NCBI RefSeq assembly: GCF_003149045.1
Contig: NZ_QGDU01000027.1
Coordinates: forward strand, 1 to 54,638
Length of the DNA: 54,638 nucleotides
Source of the DNA: Fibrobacter sp. UWR4
Lineage (GTDB): Bacteria; Fibrobacterota; Fibrobacteria; Fibrobacterales; Fibrobacteraceae
Direction of reading: 5' to 3'
Translations under genes and position numbers: made by a program
The notes under the pieces: model-generated
The model's database searches: none
Told to the model about the DNA's origin: nothing
The model's input: only the letters and a program-made list of their open reading frames with translations
Shown here: positions 51,407 to 54,638 of the stretch, piece after piece
Layout: every line of letters starts with the position of its first letter
How positions within the stretch are numbered: the stretch's first letter is position 1

Positions 51407-52234
51407 ATGAGAAAACTTAATTTTAGTGAACAGACGCTTGTTAGCAAGCTTGTCGCAAATTCCGCAGACGCTACTGCAAATTTCCCGATCAAGGCTCTGG
51501 AATCCGTTTTCCAGGATAACAAGGTTACCTTCCATAATGACGAAGTGGCCTATTTCAATTTTTACGTAAGTGAAGGCAAGGAAGAATCCGTCAGTGAAAA
51601 GTCCAAGGGCTTCATCAACAAGATTCTTGAAGCAGTTTCCCTTCTGGATTACCTCAAGAAGGAAGGCCTGATTCTGGAACTTGAATCCAATAAGGATTCC
51701 ACCCTCATTTATGGGGATGACGTATCTTATGTCTCTGCCGGTCTGGTAGAATCCCGAGTGTACATTGAAACTGATCTTATTGCTCAACAGCTGGTGCGTT
51801 TCGTCAATAATTCCATTTACGTAACCGACTCCCTCAAGGAACTTCTGACCAATGAGTTCAAGGGTATCGAAGACGACATGCTTGCCCAGGCCAAGGTTCA
51901 GACCAAGAAAACAGGCAGGGCAATCATTCTGGCGTTCCTTGCAGTAATCATTTCCGTTGCAGGTGTGGTTGTTTCTTCTCTGAACTCATCAGAAAAGGGT
52001 TCCGAAGACAAGTCCGCTGCTGTGGTTCAGCCTCTGGAAAAGATTCAAGGCGTCCTCGAGAATAATATGCTCCCCGCAATCGTAGATCTGAAAACTGAAA
52101 TCGCGGGCGTCAGAACAGCGGTCTCCGAGCTGGATGCAGAACCTGTAAGTCTCAGCGATTTAAAGAAGGACGAACAGGAAGAACCCAAGAAGGATGAGCC
52201 TAAGAAAAAAGCCAAGAAGCATAAGCGCAAGTAA
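51407..52234 (+). CDS. Membrane-anchored protein with charged C-terminal tail
   Basis: 275 residues from ATG 51407, which has CAGGAG upstream; an upstream extension of 43 residues has no ribosome site. Residues 1-160 are soluble, with no signal peptide. A single transmembrane span follows at about 173-192 (AIILAFLAVIISVAGVVVSS). After it come a predicted coiled helix (LEKIQGVLENNMLPAIVDLK) and a Lys/Glu/Pro tail (KKDEPKKKAKKHKRK). The topology suggests a cytoplasmic N-terminus and an extracytoplasmic tail, or the reverse. Family not recognised. A clear terminator follows. Confidence 0.78.
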   Translation: MRKLNFSEQTLVSKLVANSADATANFPIKALESVFQDNKVTFHNDEVAYFNFYVSEGKEESVSEKSKGFINKILEAVSLLDYLKKEGLILELESNKDSTLIYGDDVSYVSAGLVESRVYIETDLIAQQLVRFVNNSIYVTDSLKELLTNEFKGIEDDMLAQAKVQTKKTGRAIILAFLAVIISVAGVVVSSLNSSEKGSEDKSAAVVQPLEKIQGVLENNMLPAIVDLKTEIAGVRTAVSELDAEPVSLSDLKKDEQEEPKKDEPKKKAKKHKRK

Positions 52235-52242
52235 GAAAGGAG

Positions 52243-52273
52243 CCCACCAGTAAAAAAGCTGGTGGGTCTTTTT
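52243..52273 (+). terminator. Intrinsic terminator after the gene at 51407
   Basis: CCCACCAG-taaaaaag-CTGGTGGG stem followed by TCTTTTT. Confidence 0.9.
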
Positions 52274-52353
52274 ATAATTATTGTACATTTTGGTACATGT
52301 TTCCTCGCTTCTTTTTCGTCTTTGTTAATTTCGTAATCCGTTAGGAGGATTAC

Positions 52354-52416
52354 GTGAAAAGTTATTCTGTTTTGACGCAGTGCAATGATGCTCTGCGAGA
52401 GGTTGCGTTTGTCTAG
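52354..52416 (+). CDS. Possible 20-residue open frame with a strong ribosome site
   Basis: GTG at 52354 is preceded by AGGAGG at 5-nt spacing. The peptide reads MKSYSVLTQCNDALREVAFV and ends at TAG 52414. The ribosome site lies in an 8-bp inverted repeat (CGTAATCC / GGATTACG, 52332-52354). It may be a small regulated peptide or the truncated start of a lost gene. Confidence 0.3.
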   Translation: MKSYSVLTQCNDALREVAFV

Positions 52417-52712
52417 ATAGTTCTTGGCAGGTGTGTTAAACCTTATTCGGGTGAAGAATATACTATAGACTTGTGGCTGTGATGCAGAATGATGCGGTCG
52501 AATACATAGACAATAAAAATTCTTGGATGAGAATCCGAGGATTCTCTTTAAATACAGCTATATGGATGGAAAATTGATAACTAGTCGATTCTCTATTAGA
52601 GAAAAAAACTCTGTTTAGATTCTGAATAGTGAAAGAATGCCAGCGCCATTAAGGCGCTGGCTGTAATAACTTTTTCTAGGGATGTTTGTAATTTTATGAA
52701 GAATGCAGGCTA
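52417..52712. other. Gene-free stretch with several small palindromes
   Basis: No gene is seen. Three hairpins are present: GAGAATCC-GA-GGATTCTC at 52529-52546, TTCTCT-ATT-AGAGAA at 52589-52603, and GCCAGCGCC-attaa-GGCGCTGGC near 52640-52662. The last probably ends the minus-strand protease transcript. The rest is AT-rich and looks like decayed DNA. Confidence 0.5.
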
Positions 52713-54611
52713 TCAAATACTGACAAAGCAATATCTGTAATCATTGTCTTTTTCGTACAAACTAAATCCTAATTGCGCTGTTCCGTAGTTTTCAGATTGG
52801 GGGTTGTCTGAATAAAGCGTGATGATGAAGGTGGCGTAGCTGTCGCGATTAGCGTTAAAGGAAACGGCTTCATACGGATTGTAGGAAGTCCTTGATGAGG
52901 CAATGAAATTGCTTCTGCCGCCGGTGTAATCGGTGGTGTACTCCTCAATCCCGTTAATGGTTGTTTTGGTTGCCTTGTCATGGTAGTAAACTGCTAGATC
53001 GTAGTCTTGAGGAATTGCACCTAATTTTTCGATGTCGTTTCCGCTACTAAGCCAGGAGATTGCAGCCTTATAGCTGTAGCCTTTACGAACCTTGACGGTA
53101 AGGCGGATTTCGCGACTGCCATTATAGTCCTTGAATATGGCGTTTGTGTTACCGTTCCAAAAACGGGAAAGACGATTGTTTACGAAAGAGCATTTGTAAG
53201 GGTCTCTACTTAATACCGCATCCACGTTAGCGAGTTTTGGATCGCTGTCCATGTCAAAGGGGATGGTTTCCCCAGAGGAGAGAAGGACTGCTTTTACTAC
53301 TTCCGGATGCCATCTATAGAACGGTTGTTTAGCCAAAAGTTCGGAAACTGTTGCGGCGGTATGTGATGCTGCGCCCGGAGTTCTCCATACGGAAGGAACG
53401 TAAGTGTCTCCGTTGGGATACTGTCTTGGCGTAACAGGGGACACCATATTACGCCTTGGATAAGAGTGGAATTCGGCGTGTACAAAATCCGTATAATCTA
53501 CGATTTCGGGCTTTTCGGCTCCGTAGGAGGGATTTATATAAGAAGAGTAGGTGGCTTTAGCAAGTCTATTCTTGTCTAAGGTCACTGCTCCGACTGTAAT
53601 TGCATTTGCGGCGTGGCCTTCTTCTGTCATGTAATTGCCAAAATCGCCTGCAGCAACGATGTCTACGGTGTGGTTTTGATAGATGTAGTTATCCAAAGCT
53701 TTTGCTCTAGAGGTGTAATTTTGGGTACCAGAGCCGCCATTTAATGTGGTTGCCTTGCGAGTGTGCAATCCCATATATAGCTGAGGTTTTCTCAATTCTG
53801 GGGATACGGGATATCTAGATGTGCACAGTGTGTTATGGGAGTAAGGAACGATATAATTTCCTGATAAGCGTTTGACGGCTTCTAAGTATGAAGATACGTT
53901 GCTTTCATCATATGGATCTGGCCTATTGTAGCATTCTTGTGTTGCTATGTATCGGGTATTGTCGTTTTCGGAAAACTTGACGAAGTCTGCGTCGTGAGAA
54001 AAGAAAACGCCAATGTTTTTAGTGTGATTGTCGTGCTCATGGGCGTCTTCTCCTCGACCATTATATTTCGCAATGTCTAGGTATGACGTGGTGATTGTGT
54101 TGTAGACTTGGTTAAGAAATTTTACCGTGTATTTGGTTTTGGTCATGGGAACGGTTATCATTTCTGAACTTTCAGGATCATCGAAAGTTACCGGAGTGAA
54201 GTTTTGATTCATCGCAGTAAAGTAACCGCTCTCATCTGTTGTTTTGATGGTGTGCCCATTTGATGTGTAGATTTCGTACAGATAATCGTAGTCGCAATCG
54301 TTTTCTGCAAAAAAGTTATTGGTATAAAAGGTGCCGGAGATTGCCTGGACGTTGCTAAGCCCTTGGCGGGCTATTGCTTTGGATTCCTGGAGGCGGTTAT
54401 TTGCGATTTTTGAGCCAAGATTTGATCCCTTATAGACCATTGGGGAATTCATTTGACTTCCCTTTCTGCCCAAAAGATCGTAATTTGCAGCGAAAGTTGT
54501 GCCTGTTAAGCTTGACAAGGCAGCAACAAAAACAACATTTTTCGGCTCTTCATCAACATGTGTGGGTGGCTTCGCCACCCTTTTTTGTTGACTTTCGCCT
54601 AAATTAAACAA
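52713..54611 (-). CDS. Subtilisin-like (S8) secreted protease, start uncertain
   Basis: 632 residues in the open frame. S8-type marks in the second half are VDIVAAGDFGNY (about 317-327, where the usual oxyanion motif is AAGNxG; Asn326 may serve), HAANAITVGAV (about 333-343), and TPGAASHTAATVSELLA with the probable catalytic Ser416. The Asp and His of the triad are not obvious; HDNHTKNIGVFF (about 193) could hold the His. The last ~150 residues form a beta-rich C-terminal domain. The N-terminus is odd: the first 25 residues are polar and derive from a hairpin, and the hydrophobic core (VVFVAALSSLTGTTFAA) lacks a basic Met start. A MKSRKMLFLLL start at 54553 lies in another frame, so a 1-nt deletion is suspected. 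Confidence 0.65.
   Translation of the reverse strand: MFNLGESQQKRVAKPPTHVDEEPKNVVFVAALSSLTGTTFAANYDLLGRKGSQMNSPMVYKGSNLGSKIANNRLQESKAIARQGLSNVQAISGTFYTNNFFAENDCDYDYLYEIYTSNGHTIKTTDESGYFTAMNQNFTPVTFDDPESSEMITVPMTKTKYTVKFLNQVYNTITTSYLDIAKYNGRGEDAHEHDNHTKNIGVFFSHDADFVKFSENDNTRYIATQECYNRPDPYDESNVSSYLEAVKRLSGNYIVPYSHNTLCTSRYPVSPELRKPQLYMGLHTRKATTLNGGSGTQNYTSRAKALDNYIYQNHTVDIVAAGDFGNYMTEEGHAANAITVGAVTLDKNRLAKATYSSYINPSYGAEKPEIVDYTDFVHAEFHSYPRRNMVSPVTPRQYPNGDTYVPSVWRTPGAASHTAATVSELLAKQPFYRWHPEVVKAVLLSSGETIPFDMDSDPKLANVDAVLSRDPYKCSFVNNRLSRFWNGNTNAIFKDYNGSREIRLTVKVRKGYSYKAAISWLSSGNDIEKLGAIPQDYDLAVYYHDKATKTTINGIEEYTTDYTGGRSNFIASSRTSYNPYEAVSFNANRDSYATFIITLYSDNPQSENYGTAQLGFSLYEKDNDYRYCFVSI
54564..54586 (+). 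terminator. Strong hairpin with T-run in the protease leader
   Basis: GGGTGGC-ttc-GCCACCC followed by TTTTTT on the plus strand. It is antisense to the protease leader. It could stop plus-strand readthrough or be a dispersed repeat of the same style as those at 11753. Confidence 0.6.
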
Positions 54612-54638
54612 AAAATGGGCTATTTTCTAAAATTTAAT

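Overview
This window comes from a fibre-degrading bacterium of the genus Fibrobacter or a close relative. Four signatures point there. There are three TIGR02147-type proteins (a family first defined in Fibrobacter succinogenes). There are FISUMP domains (the F. succinogenes major paralogous domain) on lipoproteins. Long poly-Ser linkers are present. A run of secreted hemicellulases is built as signal peptide, catalytic domain, CBM6, acidic or Pro-rich linker, and a C-terminal paralogous/sorting module.

Layout. 1-3.7 kb: a TIGR02147 protein overlapping a FISUMP lipoprotein, then a small exported protein. 3.7-9.4 kb: bioW, a lipoprotein and bioA on the minus strand, a LuxR-type HTH/TPR regulator, and a divergent LysR regulator. 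9.5-38.1 kb: a second TIGR02147/lipoprotein pair leads into a hemicellulose island with three GH43 genes, a GH30_8 glucuronoxylanase, two CE6 acetylesterases, a clan GH-A enzyme, a CE1 esterase, a GH27 alpha-galactosidase and a GH5 enzyme. A minus-strand block (SSS symporter, ABC exporter, PqqD-like protein, S26-like peptidase) splits the island. One GH43 gene carries a +1 frameshift at a C5 run, one CE6 gene carries a single in-frame TAG, and an outer-membrane barrel gene is a decayed relic. Most transcription units of the island have the same 17-bp dyad (7-bp arms, 3-bp AT-rich spacer, like ATGGACA-N3-TGTCCAT) 75-121 bp upstream of the start. The TIGR02147/lipoprotein pair at 9.6 kb has it too. 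This looks like a common operator and puts the pair in the hemicellulase regulon.

38.5-46.5 kb: an operon of an exported protein and two FISUMP lipoproteins ends in a diversity-generating retroelement (DGR). The C-terminus of the 1023-residue lipoprotein is the variable repeat (43974-44160). A template repeat lies at 45220-45400, with an accessory protein gene before it and a DGR-type reverse transcriptase after it. Aligned by hand, VR and TR differ at 20 positions, all of them adenines in TR, plus one 6-nt length difference. This is the clearest special system in the window: targeted diversification of a predicted surface lipoprotein in a plant-fibre specialist.

46.4-54.6 kb: a two-gene module with DUF5674, an AAA-ATPase/PD-(D/E)XK protein, a third TIGR02147/lipoprotein pair (the lipoprotein being a shrunken FISUMP), three uncharacterised genes, a gene-poor decayed stretch, and a subtilisin-like protease whose signal peptide seems to be frame-disrupted at the window edge. 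No rRNA, tRNA, CRISPR array or insertion sequence was recognised.
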